From positions 1 through 35,666 of the forward strand of contig VGQX01000013.1 in the NCBI GenBank assembly GCA_016882305.1: a DNA stretch of 35,666 bases, read 5' to 3'. The translations under genes and the position numbers were made by a program. Positions 34,968-35,666 of the stretch are shown here, piece by piece. The notes below the pieces were generated by a model that was given only the letters and a program-made list of their open reading frames with translations, made no database searches and had not been told where the DNA came from. Source of the stretch: Cyanobacteria bacterium K_Offshore_surface_m2_239. GTDB taxonomy: Bacteria > Cyanobacteriota > Cyanobacteriia > PCC-6307 > Cyanobiaceae. The number at the start of each line of letters is the position of its first letter. Position 1 is the stretch's first letter.

Positions 34968-35666
34968 ATGAGTCCAGGCCTGTTCACCCAGTCGTCGCTG
35001 TTCGGCATCGGCATCGCCTTCAGTCCGCTGCACATCGGCGTGGTGACCTTGCTGCTGCTGGGCCGCGCCCCCCTGCGGCGCTCCTTCGCCTATGTGCTCG
35101 GCTGGACCCTGGCGAATGTGCTGGCGGTGGTGGCCCTGCTGCTGGTGGGCAGCCACTTCGCCTTGAGCCTCACCCATGGCGAGCGGGAGCAGGTGTTGAT
35201 CGACCTGGTGGGGGCGGGTGGCCTGCTGGCGTTGGGGCTCTATCAGCTCACGCCCCAGGCCACCATCGGCGAGGAGGGGATGGCGCTGCGGCTGATGGGG
35301 CGCCTGCCGGACTTCAGCGATGGTGTGCTGGTGGCGATCGGCGCCGCCGGCGCCCTGCTGACGCCGGAAAACCTGGTGTTTTATCTCAAGGAGGCCGGGC
35401 TGATGCTGATCAACCACCCGGGCCTCTCCGCCGATCTGGAGCTCACCAGCCTTTACGCCTTAATGGCCAGCTCCCTGCTGCTGCTGCCCCCCCTGGCCTG
35501 GATCGGCAGCCGGGGCGGCATCCGCGCGGCGATCGAACGCCTCGAGGATTGGCTGCAACATCGGGCCGAACCCCTGGTGGGCGTGTTGGCGCTGCTCTTT
35601 TCCGCCTATCTCTTTTATGAGGGGATCCACGGGCTGGAGGTGATGGCGCGGGGGGTGGCTGGGTGA
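34968..35666 (+). CDS. GAP/LysE-like integral membrane protein (paralogue 2)
   Basis: 232 aa with about six membrane segments. LFGIGIAFSPLHIGVVTLLLLGR followed by PLRRSFAYVLGWTLANVLAV (read as IGIAFSPLHIGVVTLLLLG and PLRRSFAYVLGWTLANV) aligns with paralogue 1 at 22156, including FSPLH, LLLLG and PLRR; the middle carries LTPENLVFYLKEAG, corresponding to AGPDDLFLYAKAAG in paralogue 1. Lipid or small-molecule export is the family's general role. The window ends exactly at its TGA. It is 130 bp downstream of the GH57 gene on the same strand. Confidence 0.78.
   Translation: MSPGLFTQSSLFGIGIAFSPLHIGVVTLLLLGRAPLRRSFAYVLGWTLANVLAVVALLLVGSHFALSLTHGEREQVLIDLVGAGGLLALGLYQLTPQATIGEEGMALRLMGRLPDFSDGVLVAIGAAGALLTPENLVFYLKEAGLMLINHPGLSADLELTSLYALMASSLLLLPPLAWIGSRGGIRAAIERLEDWLQHRAEPLVGVLALLFSAYLFYEGIHGLEVMARGVAG

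Noticed and set aside
33140-35035. A 631-codon minus-strand open frame
   Set aside because: Antisense to the GH57 gene; Gln/Pro/Arg-rich and domain-free.

Overview
This GC-rich window (35.7 kb) is almost certainly chromosomal DNA of a unicellular alpha-cyanobacterium of the Synechococcus/Cyanobium type. The evidence is a ferredoxin-NADP+ reductase with an N-terminal CpcD-like phycobilisome-linker domain (petH), the KaiB-like circadian kinase SasA, a CpeS/CpcS-like protein, the zwf-opcA pair, crtE and a GGPP-consuming pigment context. Coding density is high, genes are short-spaced and often overlap by 4 bp, and there is one tRNA (Glu, UUC). Most of the window is core metabolism rather than an island.

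Layout. 1-577: no intact gene; a possible IS256-type end and a possible decayed type I restriction (HsdR) remnant. 578-3979 (minus): a likely operon running 5-formyl-THF cyclo-ligase, two small uncharacterised proteins, sufE, hom. 4138-4626: ruvC, divergent. 4727-7228 (minus): a GH116 beta-glucosidase-like enzyme. 7326-9427: a membrane acyltransferase fused to an SGNH domain, split by a frameshift near 8575-8590. 9424-12132 (minus): pepN. 12230-13412 (minus): a secreted small protein and a CpeS-like protein, divergent from sasA (13480-14685). 14964-15036: tRNA-Glu. 15361-15942 (minus): an SRPBCC protein, divergent from petH. 16100-22863 (plus): petH, zwf, opcA, cbiA, acylphosphatase and a GAP/LysE-like membrane protein. 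22877-26783 (minus): RecD-like helicase, divergent-PAP2 protein, crtE, folD. 26880-29000: a 7TM-HD phosphohydrolase. 29003-29796 (minus): a tandem crcB pair. 29920-30306: a membrane-anchored coiled-coil protein. 30460-33108 (minus): a lone sugar ABC permease and leuA. 33272-35666: a GH57 branching-enzyme-type protein and a second GAP/LysE-like paralogue.

How genes work together. The petH-zwf-opcA group covers NADPH supply: FNR makes NADPH in light, while G6PDH with its OpcA partner makes it in darkness. hom and leuA serve amino-acid synthesis; folD and the cyclo-ligase serve one-carbon metabolism; crtE feeds carotenoid and chlorophyll side chains; GH57 and the ABC permease belong to glucan and compatible-solute metabolism.

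Unusual points: the frameshifted acyltransferase; a 5 x 18-bp in-frame repeat inside cbiA; a recurring pattern of short GC-rich tandem repeats at gene ends and spacers; low-GC patches inside pepN and zwf; a long cbiA/acylphosphatase overlap; and two diverged GAP-like paralogues, each with a dyad just upstream. I did not find a convincing new multi-gene system; the best leads are the repeat pattern and the paralogous membrane proteins.
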